Part shown: positions 16,818 to 25,768 of the stretch, piece by piece
Layout: each line of letters opens with the position of its first letter
Numbering within the stretch: the stretch's first letter is position 1
Assembly (NCBI RefSeq): GCF_014649835.1
Contig: NZ_BMTU01000002.1
Coordinates: 620,001 to 684,000 of the forward strand
Length of the DNA stretch: 64,000 bases
Origin: Streptomyces pilosus
GTDB taxonomy: Bacteria; Actinomycetota; Actinomycetes; Streptomycetales; Streptomycetaceae
Direction: 5' to 3'
Made by a program: the position numbers and the translations under genes
The notes under the pieces: generated by a model
The model's input: the letters and a program-made list of their open reading frames with translations, nothing else
Database searches by the model: none
What the model was told of the DNA's origin: nothing

Positions 16818-17303
16818 CTACAGGGGGAGCTGCCCGGCGACGTCACCGTCGGGGCTGTCCAGGAGAGCGATGCGGGCGGTGACGCGTTTGCCGACCGGTT
16901 CCCGCTGGACTTCGAATCCCTGGGCCACGGCCATCACGATCTCCAGCCCGTGCTGCCCCACCCGTCCGGCATCGGCCGCCCGGGCCACCGGCAGCACGGG
17001 ATCGGAGTCCCACACCGCCACCTCGACCAGACCGCCGGCACCGGTGATGCGCAAGTTCAGCAGCACCGGGCCGGGCGCGTACTTGCGGGCGTTGGTGACC
17101 AGCTCACTGACTACCAGCTGGGTCAGGTCCATGGCTCGCTGAGAGACCGGCAGGCCGTGTTCGGCCTGTACCTCGGCGAGGAAGCCCGCAGCCAGGTGGC
17201 GGGCCTGGGCGATGTCCGTACCGTCACCGTCCAACGCCACCGTGGTCTGTACGTCCTGCGCCTCCGGCGAGGTGCCGCCCCCGTCCAAAGGCCCTGATTC
17301 CAT
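16818..17303 (-). CDS. Anti-sigma-factor-like ATP-binding protein (HATPase_c)
   Basis: Protein of 161 residues with a GHKL-type ATPase fold of the RsbW/SpoIIAB-like group common in Streptomyces. The N box is LVVSELVTNARKYAPG near 78-93 and the G1-like motif is GRVGQHGLEIV near 128-138. Such proteins bind sigma factors or phosphorylate STAS-domain antagonists. It is divergent from a STAS protein gene 183 bases away, forming a plausible switch pair. The start at 17303 follows GAAGGTGG; the upstream extension of the frame lacks the family pattern. Confidence 0.75.
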   Translation of the reverse strand: MESGPLDGGGTSPEAQDVQTTVALDGDGTDIAQARHLAAGFLAEVQAEHGLPVSQRAMDLTQLVVSELVTNARKYAPGPVLLNLRITGAGGLVEVAVWDSDPVLPVARAADAGRVGQHGLEIVMAVAQGFEVQREPVGKRVTARIALLDSPDGDVAGQLPL

Positions 17304-17486
17304 CCCGGCCACCTTCGCTGCCCCGTTCACCCCCGGCGCATACCCGCGCTTTCGCGGTATACGCCCACACTCCTCCGCGCCGGCTTCACACCGGCGCACG
17401 AACATCGCCCCCATGGTGCAGGGAGCACTCCAGGGTGAAGGTATTGATGTGCAAGTATCACTCATATGTTTGAGGGGCAGGAGCAT

Positions 17487-17849
17487 ATGACGGACGCGAA
17501 ACACGCCGAACAGTCGGGTGTGCTGTCAGTAGTGGCCGCGACCACGGACGGTATCCATGTACTGACCCTGGCGGGGGAACTCGACCACCACACCGGGGAC
17601 CAGGTGAGGCAGGCCCTGCACGTCACCGGCGACGTCCGGCCCCGCATCGTGATCGACCTGGGCCACGTCACGTTCATGGACTCCAGCGGCATCAACATTC
17701 TCATCACCGCCTTCAAGGACGTCACGCAGGCCGGTGGCTGGCTGCGCCTGGCCGCACCCACCGACTCCGTACTGCGGGTCCTGCAGCTCGTCGGCGTCGA
17801 CGGCCTCATCGAGTGCCACCCCACCCTCCGCCAGGCCCTCACCCCCTGA
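17487..17849 (+). CDS. STAS-domain anti-sigma-factor antagonist
   Basis: Protein of 120 residues, one STAS domain. It begins with an acidic head, then HVLTLAGELDHHTGDQVRQAL near 24-44 and the phosphorylation loop VTFMDSSGINIL with Ser66/Ser67. Unphosphorylated antagonists of this kind bind anti-sigma kinases and release the sigma factor. GGGGCAGGAG precedes the ATG at 17487; another ATG is seven codons upstream. The divergent ATP-binding protein is its likely kinase partner. Confidence 0.85.
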   Translation: MTDAKHAEQSGVLSVVAATTDGIHVLTLAGELDHHTGDQVRQALHVTGDVRPRIVIDLGHVTFMDSSGINILITAFKDVTQAGGWLRLAAPTDSVLRVLQLVGVDGLIECHPTLRQALTP

Positions 17850-18058
17850 CCACTCGCGTCGCTTCCGCCGTCCCCCTCCTTGCGACGCTCGCGCTCGATC
17901 TCGGCGAGCTGTCCGATCTGGGTGGAACTCGGCGCGACAGCGCGAAGGAACCCACCGCGGACGAGGGCTCGTCGCCCCAGGCGGCGGCGATGGACGCGGG
18001 ACGGACAGGGGAGCAGCAGGCGTCGGCGGGGGAGTGACCGCCCGGGTGGTGTCCTCTC

Positions 18059-18322
18059 CTACGTCGATGTCGTGGTCTCGTCTCCTTCACCGGTGTCCGG
18101 TTCGGCACGCTTTTCGGCGCCCGTCTCCAGGTAGCCGGGGTCGTCACCCGCGACCCGGCCCACGAAGACGTCGTTGGGCGTGGTACCGGTCGTGCTGTGC
18201 CGGTCCGCCGCCTCGGTGTCCGGTGTACCGCCCGTGTCCTCCGACCGACCCGAACAGACTTCCGCGGAGGGCCCGGTCGTGCGACCAGCCATGCGTTCGC
18301 GGACCCATGACCAGACGGACAT
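18059..18322 (-). CDS. Small conserved hypothetical protein
   Basis: Protein of 87 residues preceded by a near-perfect GGGAGG ribosome site. It starts MSVWSWVRERMAG, then is acidic and threonine-rich, and contains DVFVGRVAGDDPGYLETGAEKRA near 51-73, a segment I recall from small Streptomyces proteins with no function. No membrane segment or cysteine pattern. It lies 134 bases beyond the end of recQ on the same strand. Confidence 0.55.
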   Translation of the reverse strand: MSVWSWVRERMAGRTTGPSAEVCSGRSEDTGGTPDTEAADRHSTTGTTPNDVFVGRVAGDDPGYLETGAEKRAEPDTGEGDETTTST

Positions 18323-18456
18323 GTCGCCTCCCGATCAGGAGATGCGTGCCGATGCCGACGGCCGGTTCGCGGCGCCCTCGGCACTCGGCGCCGCACCCTG
18401 TCCGGTTTCCACCTGCCTCTCAGCCCCATCATGGCGCGGCCCGGAGGCCGGGCGCG

Positions 18457-20121
18457 TCATGCGCCGGTGAGCAAGCCGCCCTCCTGCACCGCTGTCAGCG
18501 ACAGCGTCTTGTAGCCGACCTGCTCGAAGAGCACGACGAGGCGGTCCTCCTCCCTGCGCATCACGGTGCCCGCACCCCACTCCGCGTGGCTCACCCGGTC
18601 GTTCGCCTCGTAGGGCCCGCCCCGCCCGGACGGCGGAGCGGCGTCCCGGCGACCGGCCCCGGTGCCGGGGCGCTCGTCCTCGCGGTCGCACACGTCGCAC
18701 CGTCCGCACGGGGCGTCCAGCTGCTCGCCGAAGTAGCCCAGAAGGTACTGGCGGCGGCAGGTGGGCGTCTCGGCGTAACCGCGCATCATCTCGATGCGCG
18801 AGCGGTCGACGCGCTGCCGCCGCTCGAACACCCGTGCCGCCTCTTCGGTGGCCTCGTCCACCGTGCGGCCGGGCAGCGCCCGGACCGCGCGGCGCCTGCC
18901 CTCGACGGACACCGCTCCGGCCTCTTCCAGCAGGTTCAGCAGCTCGCTGGTCTTCCGGCGCGACAGGCCGCAGAGCTCCGCAGTCCGGCCACGGCTCTGC
19001 GGGGCATCCTTGTCCCGCAGCATGGCCATGACGCGGCGCAGCGCGTCGGCGTCCAGGGTTCGGGCCGTGAGGAACTTCTGCAGCCCCAGGTCCTCGGGGC
19101 GGTAGAACAGCACCGCCCGGGCCGGCTCCCCGTCCCGGCCGGCGCGGCCGATCTCCTGGTAGTAGGAGTCCAGCGCCTCCGGTACGGACGCGTGGGCGAC
19201 GAACCGTACGTCCGCCTTGTCGATGCCCATCCCGAACGCGGAAGTGGCCACCACCACGGCGGGCGCGCCTTCCATGAAGCCGTCGTGGATCCGGCGGCGG
19301 TCGGCAGCCTTCATGCCCGCGTGGTACGCCTCGGCGTCCACTCCGTCCTGCCGGAGCCGCTCCGCGTACGTCTCGGCGTCCTTGCGGGTGGCGGTGTAGA
19401 GGATGCCCGGGGCGCCCGCCCGGGCCGTCCAGCGCGCGACGGCCTCGCGCTTGGCCGGGTCGTCGGTGAAGGTGCGCACTTCCAGATGGATGGTGGGCCG
19501 GTCGGTCCCGGTCGCCACGACATGCGCCTCGCGCATGTGCAAGTGCTCGAGGATGTCCGACCTGACCGGGGCCGCGGCCGTCGCGGTCAGAGCCAGTACC
19601 GGCGGGCGGCCCAGCCGTTCGGCGACCTCGCCCAGGTTCAGGTAGTCGGGACGGAAATCGTGTCCCCACGCCGAGACGCAGTGGGCCTCGTCGACGACGA
19701 ACAGCGAGGGGTTCAGCTCCCGCAGCCGTTCCACGACACTGTCCTTGGCCAGCTGCTCGGGCGACAGGAAGAGGTACTCGGCATCACCGTCCCGGATCGC
19801 CCGCCAGCCCTTGTCGACGGCCGACCGCGGCTGTGCGGAGTTCACGGCCACGGCGTCCGGCGCCGCGCTCTTCCGCAGCCCCACGACCTGGTCGCGCTGC
19901 AGGGCGATCAGCGGCGACACCACGACCGTGGGACCGTCGAGCATGACGGTCGGCACCTGGTAGATGGCCGACTTGCCGGAACCGGTCGGCATGACGACGA
20001 GCACGTCGCGGCCCTCGAGCAGTGATCCCATCGCCTCCGTCTGCTCGGCGGCCAGGTCGCTCCAGCCGAACCGCTCCCGGGCGACGCGGCGCAGCTCGGC
20101 GATCCGGTCGTGCGCGCCCAT
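18457..20121 (-). CDS. recQ: ATP-dependent DNA helicase, RecQ family
   Basis: Superfamily 2 helicase of 554 residues. Walker A is MPTGSGKS at 44-51, the DEAH box is at 144-147, followed by SAWGHDFRPDYL (the aromatic-rich loop). The second RecA domain has FGMGIDKADVRFVAH and the motif VI YYQEIGRAGRDG. The zinc site (CRRQYLLGYFGEQ, then CGRCDVC) and a short C-terminal domain follow; there is no HRDC domain. It unwinds DNA 3' to 5' in repair. Streptomyces carry several copies. An upstream ATG/GTG up to 20148 is possible. Confidence 0.88.
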   Translation of the reverse strand: MGAHDRIAELRRVARERFGWSDLAAEQTEAMGSLLEGRDVLVVMPTGSGKSAIYQVPTVMLDGPTVVVSPLIALQRDQVVGLRKSAAPDAVAVNSAQPRSAVDKGWRAIRDGDAEYLFLSPEQLAKDSVVERLRELNPSLFVVDEAHCVSAWGHDFRPDYLNLGEVAERLGRPPVLALTATAAAPVRSDILEHLHMREAHVVATGTDRPTIHLEVRTFTDDPAKREAVARWTARAGAPGILYTATRKDAETYAERLRQDGVDAEAYHAGMKAADRRRIHDGFMEGAPAVVVATSAFGMGIDKADVRFVAHASVPEALDSYYQEIGRAGRDGEPARAVLFYRPEDLGLQKFLTARTLDADALRRVMAMLRDKDAPQSRGRTAELCGLSRRKTSELLNLLEEAGAVSVEGRRRAVRALPGRTVDEATEEAARVFERRQRVDRSRIEMMRGYAETPTCRRQYLLGYFGEQLDAPCGRCDVCDREDERPGTGAGRRDAAPPSGRGGPYEANDRVSHAEWGAGTVMRREEDRLVVLFEQVGYKTLSLTAVQEGGLLTGA

Positions 20122-20272
20122 CGCGACGCCCCTTTCCTGGTCCGGCACTCCTGCGACCCGGCCCGTGTACCCCCGTGGACGGCCCCGATGCAGAGGGTCA
20201 CGGCAGTCGTGCGAGGCTGCCGAGACCCCTCGCCGACTCGCCGCTCGACTGCGCCGGGACCGCCGACCCTGG

Positions 20273-21592
20273 TCATGGGTTCGCCGCGGGTCGCTGTGAC
20301 GGGGTGGGTGTTCGTGCGACGAGGAGGGCGATGTCGTCGGTGTGGTCGGTGGCCATGCCGGCGAGGAGTTCGTCGCAGAAGGTGTCGAGGTCTTCGCGGG
20401 CGAGGGCGGCGGCGTGCTGCCGCAGGCGTGTCATGCCGTGGTTGAGGTCCTCGCCGCGCCGTTCGATGAGGCCGTCGGTGTACATCAGCACGGTGGAACG
20501 GGCGGGCAGGGCTTCGGAGGCGTGATGGCGCGGGAGGGTGGGGTCGACGCCGAGGAGGAGACCGCGGCCGCCCTTGAGGTAGCGGGTGTCGCCTTCACGG
20601 GTGACCAGCAGGGGCGGCAGGTGCCCGGCGCTGGAGTAGCTGATCGTCCAGTTCCCGCCGTCGTCCTCGTCGAGGAGGGCGTAGAGGCAGGTGGCCGTGG
20701 CGTGCGGATAGAGCGCCTGGTGAGCGAGGTCGAGGCGGCGCAGGATATCCCCGGGAGGCTCTTGCCGGTCGCAGCCGATGCCACGCAGCATGTTGCGCAG
20801 CTGGCTCATGGTGATCGCGGCGCGCAGGTCGTGACCGGTGACGTCCCCCATGATCATGGTCGTGCTGCCGTTGGGCAGGAGAAAGCTGTCGTACCAGTCG
20901 CCGCCGACCTCGGCGGTGGTCGCGGCGGGCGCGTACCGGGCGGCCATCTGCAGCGGGCCGGTTCGGGGCAGGGTCGGCAGCAGGGAGCGTTGGAGGCGTT
21001 CGGCGATGTGCTGGGTCTCCCGGTGCAGCCGGGCGTTGTCCACGCCGAGGGCGATGCGGTGGGTCAGGTCCTCCACCATGGCGAGGTCGTCGTCCGTGAG
21101 AGGGGCGCGGTCGGCGGAGCGGCCGATGGTCAGCGCGCCGAGGACCTGGCGGCGGGCGCGCACGGGGGCGATCACGGCGGTGTCGGTACCGAGTTGGTCG
21201 AACAGTTCGAGCTGACTGGCGTGCAGCGGGTCGGCAGCCTCGTCGGGGCCGGGGACATCGGCCGCGGTGATCAACAGGGGCCCGGCGCCGATGAGCGCCC
21301 GTGAGAGCGGACCGACCGGTTCCTCGGGTACGTCGGGCAGCAGACCGGTCAGACCGCCGATGGGCAGTACGGCGGGATCGCGGTGGACGACGCTGATCCG
21401 GCGGGGGCGGCCGTCGTCGTCGAGCAGGTCGACCGCGCACCAGTCGGCCAACTGGGGCACCAGGATGCGGCAGACCCGCCCCACCGCCGCGTAGGAGTCG
21501 AGCGTGCTGGTCATGGCGGTGGTGGTCTCCGCCAGCAGAGTCAGCCGGTCCAGCGCCCGCTGGACCACGTGGTCCACCTCGAAATCGTCCAT
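20273..21592 (-). CDS. GAF-SpoIIE (PP2C) serine phosphatase, RsbU-like
   Basis: Signal protein of 439 residues. The N-terminal half is a GAF domain (about 25-185, LAETTTAMTSTLDSYAAVGRV and VIAPVRARRQVLGALTIG). The C-terminal half is a SpoIIE-type PP2C phosphatase with the metal-binding GGDWYDSF and GDVTGHD motifs, and LMYTDGLIERR near the end. Such phosphatases dephosphorylate STAS antagonists and thereby free stress sigma factors. The STAS protein at 17487 is a possible but unproven substrate. Confidence 0.88.
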   Translation of the reverse strand: MDDFEVDHVVQRALDRLTLLAETTTAMTSTLDSYAAVGRVCRILVPQLADWCAVDLLDDDGRPRRISVVHRDPAVLPIGGLTGLLPDVPEEPVGPLSRALIGAGPLLITAADVPGPDEAADPLHASQLELFDQLGTDTAVIAPVRARRQVLGALTIGRSADRAPLTDDDLAMVEDLTHRIALGVDNARLHRETQHIAERLQRSLLPTLPRTGPLQMAARYAPAATTAEVGGDWYDSFLLPNGSTTMIMGDVTGHDLRAAITMSQLRNMLRGIGCDRQEPPGDILRRLDLAHQALYPHATATCLYALLDEDDGGNWTISYSSAGHLPPLLVTREGDTRYLKGGRGLLLGVDPTLPRHHASEALPARSTVLMYTDGLIERRGEDLNHGMTRLRQHAAALAREDLDTFCDELLAGMATDHTDDIALLVARTPTPSQRPAANP

Positions 21593-21701
21593 ACCCCCTC
21601 CTTCCCACAAGGCCCACGAGGTCGCACGACCCGCACACCGACGGTTCCGACGGGAGGACCCTCTCTTCACACTCTGCATCCTGATGCGGAAGGCTTGGGC
21701 C

Positions 21702-21968
21702 ATGAGCGTGGAATCCGAGCGGCTGGCGAAAGCGCTCATCGCGTTCCGGGAGGCCGAAGGCATCTCCGTGAGGGAGCTGGCGCGCCGCACCCAGCTGAGT
21801 CAGGCGACCATCAGACGCCACGAGAGTGACCGCGGATGTCTGCCCGTTCCGTTCGCGGCCCGCCGTTTCGAGGAAGTGCTCGGCCGGGTACCGGGCAGCA
21901 TCCCGGCTGCTGCCGGCGGGCCCACGGATGTCGGGCTGCGGCCGGACCCCGACGGTGTCACCGGGTAG
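21702..21968 (+). CDS. Small Xre-type DNA-binding protein
   Basis: Protein of 88 residues. A helix-turn-helix of the Cro/C1 type lies at about 8-35 (ALIAFREAEGISVRELARRTQLSQATIRRHE, shown in part), with a short low-complexity tail. It is divergent from the phosphatase gene with 109 bases between. An in-frame ATG at 21684 is an alternative start. Its target is unknown. Confidence 0.65.
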   Translation: MSVESERLAKALIAFREAEGISVRELARRTQLSQATIRRHESDRGCLPVPFAARRFEEVLGRVPGSIPAAAGGPTDVGLRPDPDGVTG

Positions 21969-22055
21969 GCCGAGCAGCCAGGACCGGCGGCGGCGCGACA
22001 GGATCGATGCCCGCACGGGCACACCCCGCCCAGCGGCAAGGGGGCCGGCCGTCTC

Positions 22056-22400
22056 CTACCCGAGCGTCAGCATCGCCTCGGCGACCTCGCCGACCGCCGC
22101 ATCCGATCGCCGTGGCGGCATCCTCGAGGATGAGCAGCCGCGCCCCGGGGATCTCACGCGCGATCGCCTCGCCGTTGCCGACGGGGAAGAACCGGTGCCG
22201 ACGTACGGTCCCAGACGCGCGGCGACTCCGCGTGCGGCGACGGGGTCGTCGCCGAGGACTTCCGCGCCGGCGGCGGCCAACTCCGCAACCGCCTCGCGGT
22301 CGGTCCCATCGGGCATCGGACGGGCGAACAGCCGGCGCATCGTCGCCCGGTCATGGTCGGGGAGGTCGTCGTCGGCCGGACCGGGCGCGACCGCGCGCGT
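22056..22400 (-). pseudogene. Decayed alpha/beta hydrolase gene (C-terminal part)
   Basis: Reading leftwards, DLPDHDRATMRRLFARPMPD, then an EVLGDDP segment and VAARL, match the cap region of a common actinobacterial alpha/beta hydrolase. The frame then shifts and gives FFPVGNGEAIAREIPGARLL plus LEDAATAI, the part just before the catalytic histidine. It shifts back for the end AAVGEVAEAMLTLG. About 60 codons between the two parts are missing, as is the N-terminal half with the nucleophile. Several lesions make it inactive. Confidence 0.55.
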
Positions 22401-22502
22401 GCCGGCCGCGGAGCCGGTTGCGCGGCCGGTGGGGGCGGGGAAGCGCGGGCGTTAGGGTGAGCGGGCGGTGCAACGGGCGAGGTCGAGACGGGTGGTGGCG
22501 GG

Positions 22503-23192
22503 ATGCAGTGGCAGGGGTTCGCCGAGCAGATGGCTGTACTGGCCCGGGACCTGCTGGCCAAGGAGTCGGTGCAGGAGACGCTGGACGCGATCTCGGCGGC
22601 GGCGGTGCAGCTGGTGGACGGCTGTGACGCGGCCGGGATCATGGCGGTGCGCAAGGGCCGGGCGATCACGTTGTCCTCGTGCGGGGAGATGGTCGAGGAA
22701 TCCGACCGTATCCAGGGCGAGCTCGGCGAGGGACCCTGCTACGACCTCGCCCGCCGCGAGAACGGCGAGCGCACCTACCGGATCACCGACATGACCCGGC
22801 CCCAGCCGTCCTGGCCCACCTACGCGGAAGCGGCCCGCGGGCTCGGTATCGGCAGCATGACCGGCATCCTCCTCTACACCGACAAGGAGGACTTCGGCGC
22901 CCTCGACCTCTACGCCCGCCGCCCCGGCACCTTCACCCAGGACATCGAGGCCGCCGGCTGGATGCTCGCCTCGCACGCCGCGGTCGCCCTGGCCAGCGCC
23001 CGCACCATCGACCAGCTCGAACACGCCATGGAAACCCGCCACGCCATCGGCGAAGCCATGGGCATCCTCATGGAACGCCATCGCATGACCGAAGACGACG
23101 CCTTCGGCGTGCTCCGCCGCATCTCCCAGCACCACAACATCAAGCTCCGCGATGTGGCGCTCAAGATCCGCTCCGAGCGCGACCGCCCTTGA
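22503..23192 (+). CDS. GAF-ANTAR RNA-binding antiterminator-type regulator
   Basis: Protein of 229 residues. A GAF sensor domain covers about 15-155 (GELGEGPCYDLARRENGERTY and GILLYTDKEDFGALDLYA). The ANTAR domain at about 170-225 (AIGEAMGILMERHRMTEDDA) binds paired hexaloop RNA hairpins and prevents termination. It probably links a small-molecule or redox signal to antitermination of unknown transcripts. It stands alone in front of a convergent anti-sigma-type kinase. Confidence 0.85.
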   Translation: MQWQGFAEQMAVLARDLLAKESVQETLDAISAAAVQLVDGCDAAGIMAVRKGRAITLSSCGEMVEESDRIQGELGEGPCYDLARRENGERTYRITDMTRPQPSWPTYAEAARGLGIGSMTGILLYTDKEDFGALDLYARRPGTFTQDIEAAGWMLASHAAVALASARTIDQLEHAMETRHAIGEAMGILMERHRMTEDDAFGVLRRISQHHNIKLRDVALKIRSERDRP

Positions 23193-23283
23193 CCGGCGTT
23201 GACGCTGGTCAAGGGCGATCGTGTCCTACGGGTACGTGCGCGCGGGTCCGTGAGGTGTGAGGGGAGCGTCGGTCGTACGGCTC

Positions 23284-23787
23284 CTACCCCAGGGGGTGGT
23301 CCGGTGCTCCGTCGATGTAGTACCGGGCGGAAGCACTGGCCTGGCGGAGCGGGACGTCCGCTGTGATCTCCTTGCCGCCGCCGGCGTGCCGGACGACGAG
23401 ATGGCTGCTGATGGCTTCGACGATCTCCAGGCCGTGTCCGCCGATGCGGCGGGGGTCGGCCGGCTGGGGCCGGGGGACGGCAGGGGAGGAGTCCCGGACG
23501 GTGATCCGCACGACGCGGTTTCGCTCGGCCGTCCGAAGCCTCAGGTGACCGGGACCGGGGGCGTGTCGTACGGCGTTGGTGAGCAGCTCGGTGACCACGA
23601 GTCGGACGTCGCCGGCGACGCCGGGCGGCACCGTGATCCGGTGGGTGCGGTGCAGGGCGGACAGCAGTGCGTCGGCTTCGGCCCGGCCCTGTGCGGCCGT
23701 GGGCGGGGATCCGCTCCAGGCCAGGTGCCGACGCAGCGTGTGATCCGGTCCCTGCTCGTCCGCCTGCTTCATAAGCGGTTGAGACAT
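23284..23787 (-). CDS. Anti-sigma-factor-like ATP-binding protein (HATPase_c)
   Basis: Protein of 167 residues of the same RsbW-like class as the one at 16818. The N box reads VVTELLTNAVRHAPG (about 65-79) and the G box IGGHGLEIVEAIS (about 114-126). It should bind ATP and regulate a sigma factor or antagonist. A GTG four codons upstream (23799) is an alternative start. It converges on the GAF-ANTAR gene. Confidence 0.75.
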   Translation of the reverse strand: MSQPLMKQADEQGPDHTLRRHLAWSGSPPTAAQGRAEADALLSALHRTHRITVPPGVAGDVRLVVTELLTNAVRHAPGPGHLRLRTAERNRVVRITVRDSSPAVPRPQPADPRRIGGHGLEIVEAISSHLVVRHAGGGKEITADVPLRQASASARYYIDGAPDHPLG

Positions 23788-24098
23788 GGAGATCGTCACT
23801 CTCAGTTGTATTGGTTTGTACTTCCTGACCCGCCTGGCGGGCTGAGCACCGTCTACCCGCCCCGGTCGACCTTATGGAAGCCGCCCCAGGGCGTCGCCGG
23901 CAGGCGGCCGGGTCATGTCCCTGAGGCTCTGTCCTGGCTCTGTCCCCACGCCCCCGATACGCGACACGCTGTCCGGTACGTCATTCACCTCGTGTACATG
24001 CGAGGTCGGGGCTACCGGTCAGCCGGCGGCTGCCGTGCCGACACACGGAGGGCCCACTCTCTCGCAGGACCATCCACCCCCTCTCAGAGGAGATCCGC
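23788..24098 (+). promoter_or_regulatory. Upstream region of the phytase gene
   Basis: This 311-base stretch holds the promoters of the kinase and the phytase. Phosphate-acquisition genes of Streptomyces are usually under PhoP. Two 11-base units at about 23983-24004 (ATTCACCTCGT then GTACATGCGAG) resemble PHO-box direct repeats, the first well and the second poorly. CAGAGGAGATCC gives a good ribosome site before the GTG. Confidence 0.3.
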
Positions 24099-25415
24099 GT
24101 GACTCGCTCCACGAGCACCCGGTCGGCCGTGCTAGCCGTGATCACGGCCCTGACAGCGGCGGCCCTGGCCGTGCCGGCCCAGGCGGAGGGCCGCCACCGC
24201 GTCTCCGGTGCGGCACTGCCGTCCGTCACCCCCCGTACGGAGACGCCGGTGCTGCACGACGACGACGAAGGCGGCAACGCCGACGCGGACGATCCCGCCA
24301 TCTGGCGCAACGCCGCGGCCCCGGGCCGCAGCCTCATCGTCGCCACCGCCAAGGAGGGCGGTCTGCGCGTCTACGACCTGGACGCGCGCCTGGTGCAGTC
24401 GATCGCCGCGCCTCCCGCCGCGGGAGTGGACGACGCCCCGGGCCGGTTCAACAACGTGGATCTCCTCCACGGGCTGCGGCTCTCCTCGGGGAGGGCCGAC
24501 CTGGCCGTCACCAGCGACCGCGGCCACGACCGCCTGCGTTTCTACCGCATCGACCGCGACCGCAGAGGCGGTCCGCTGACCGACGTCACCGACCCCGCCG
24601 CGCCGCGCGTGTTCTCCCGAGACCAGGCCGAGGTCAATGACCAGCGGACCGCCTACGGTCTGGCGACCTGGACGGACCCGGCGACCGGGAAGTCCTATGC
24701 CCTGGTCAGCCGCCGCGAGCGCACCCGCGTCGCCCTCCTGGAGCTGCTGCCGGCCGCAGGCGGCAAGGTCACCTACCGCAAGATCCGCACCCTGGATCTG
24801 CCCTCCGCCTTCCGGCTGCCCGACGGTGCTGCATGGTCCCCGTGCGGCGAGCCCGGTGAGCTGCCGCAGGTCGAGGGCATGGTCGTCGACCCGGCCAACG
24901 GCATGCTCTACGCCGGCCAGGAGGACGTCGGCATCTGGCGCCTGCGCGCCGACCTCACCGGCACGCCGAAACTGGTCGACAAGGTCCGCGAGTACGGTGT
25001 CCCCGGTACCTACGACGAGGAGACCGAGGAGTGCACGCCGGGCGCCGACCCCGGCTACGGCGGCACCAGGATCTCGGCGGACGTCGAGGGCCTGACACTG
25101 CTCACCGAGTCCGACGGTGACGGCTACCTCATCGCCTCCAGCCAGGGCGACAACACGTTCGCCGCTTACGACCGCGAGCTGGAGGACGCCAACGAGTACG
25201 AGGGCGGCTTCCGGATCACTGCCGCGAGCGACACCCTCGACGGCTCCGAGGAGTGCGACGGCGCCGCGGTCCTGAACGCCCCACTCGGTTCCAAGTACCC
25301 GAACGGCCTCCTCGTCGTGCAGGACGGACACGACACCCCCGGCGACGGCGACCGTGCCGCGACCAACTTCAAGTTCGTCGACCTCGGCAAGGTCACGGAC
25401 GCCCTCGACGACTGA
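24099..25415 (+). CDS. Secreted beta-propeller phytase
   Basis: Extracellular 3-phytase-type enzyme of 438 residues that releases phosphate from phytate with calcium. A signal peptide covers about 1-29 (AVLAVITALTAAALAVPAQA). The mature protein shows NADADDPAIW near 60-69, RFNNVDLLHGLRL near 112, QAEVNDQRTAYGLA, then QVEGMVVDPANGMLYAGQEDVGIWRL and the final NFKFVDLG blade, in the order of Bacillus-type beta-propeller phytases. Length matches the family. It stands alone, ends in a strong hairpin, and is probably phosphate-regulated. Confidence 0.87.
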   Translation: MTRSTSTRSAVLAVITALTAAALAVPAQAEGRHRVSGAALPSVTPRTETPVLHDDDEGGNADADDPAIWRNAAAPGRSLIVATAKEGGLRVYDLDARLVQSIAAPPAAGVDDAPGRFNNVDLLHGLRLSSGRADLAVTSDRGHDRLRFYRIDRDRRGGPLTDVTDPAAPRVFSRDQAEVNDQRTAYGLATWTDPATGKSYALVSRRERTRVALLELLPAAGGKVTYRKIRTLDLPSAFRLPDGAAWSPCGEPGELPQVEGMVVDPANGMLYAGQEDVGIWRLRADLTGTPKLVDKVREYGVPGTYDEETEECTPGADPGYGGTRISADVEGLTLLTESDGDGYLIASSQGDNTFAAYDRELEDANEYEGGFRITAASDTLDGSEECDGAAVLNAPLGSKYPNGLLVVQDGHDTPGDGDRAATNFKFVDLGKVTDALDD

Positions 25416-25429
25416 CCCTCACCCGGTGC

Positions 25430-25454
25430 GCCGCCCGGCTCCCGGCCGGGCGGC
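25430..25454 (+). terminator. Terminator hairpin after the phytase gene
   Basis: Nine-base GC arms (25430-25438 and 25446-25454) pair perfectly around a seven-base loop, 14 bases after the stop codon. Confidence 0.6.
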
Positions 25455-25461
25455 CCGCCCC

Positions 25462-25760
25462 TCAGGGCCCGCTTAAGGGCCTCCACGACCTCCGTGCGTG
25501 GTCGACATGCGGACGCATCTGCGCCCGCAATGCGCCACGCCGGCGCTCCTCGGAGTAGGAGCCGTGGAAATACAGCTGCCCGGCATGCTCGAGGACGGGG
25601 CGGTGCGCGGGCGGGAGCCGGAGAAGGGCCCAGTCGGCGGCGGCGGTCTTCGACGTGATCCGCCCCGTGGAGAGCGTGGCCCCAGACGCGGGCGAAGATC
25701 AGCAGGACGTTGCGGGTCGGGTGCCGCCGTACTGGTCGTCGAGCAAGGCAGGGATTGCCC
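25462..25760 (-). pseudogene. Decayed aminoglycoside nucleotidyltransferase (C-terminal domain)
   Basis: Read leftwards, three pieces in different frames line up with the C-terminal helical domain of aminoglycoside 3''-adenylyltransferases (AadA-like). First LLDDQYGGTR, then NVLLIFARVWG, then after a second shift ATLSTGRITSKTAAADWALL, RLPPAHRPVLEHAG and HGSYSEER. In the intact family these are continuous (NVLxxARxWxTLxTGxIxSKDxAADWAxxRLP). Two frameshifts and loss of the N-terminal catalytic domain show a dead gene. It lies just beyond the end of the dioxygenase gene. Confidence 0.6.
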
Positions 25761-25768
25761 GGGTGTGT

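Noticed and set aside
17734..20025. A 763-codon open frame opposite recQ
   Set aside because: Same shadow effect; recQ has all helicase motifs.
23983..24004. Definite PHO box
   Set aside because: Only one of the two repeat units fits the consensus, so it is kept as a weak candidate inside the upstream-region entry.
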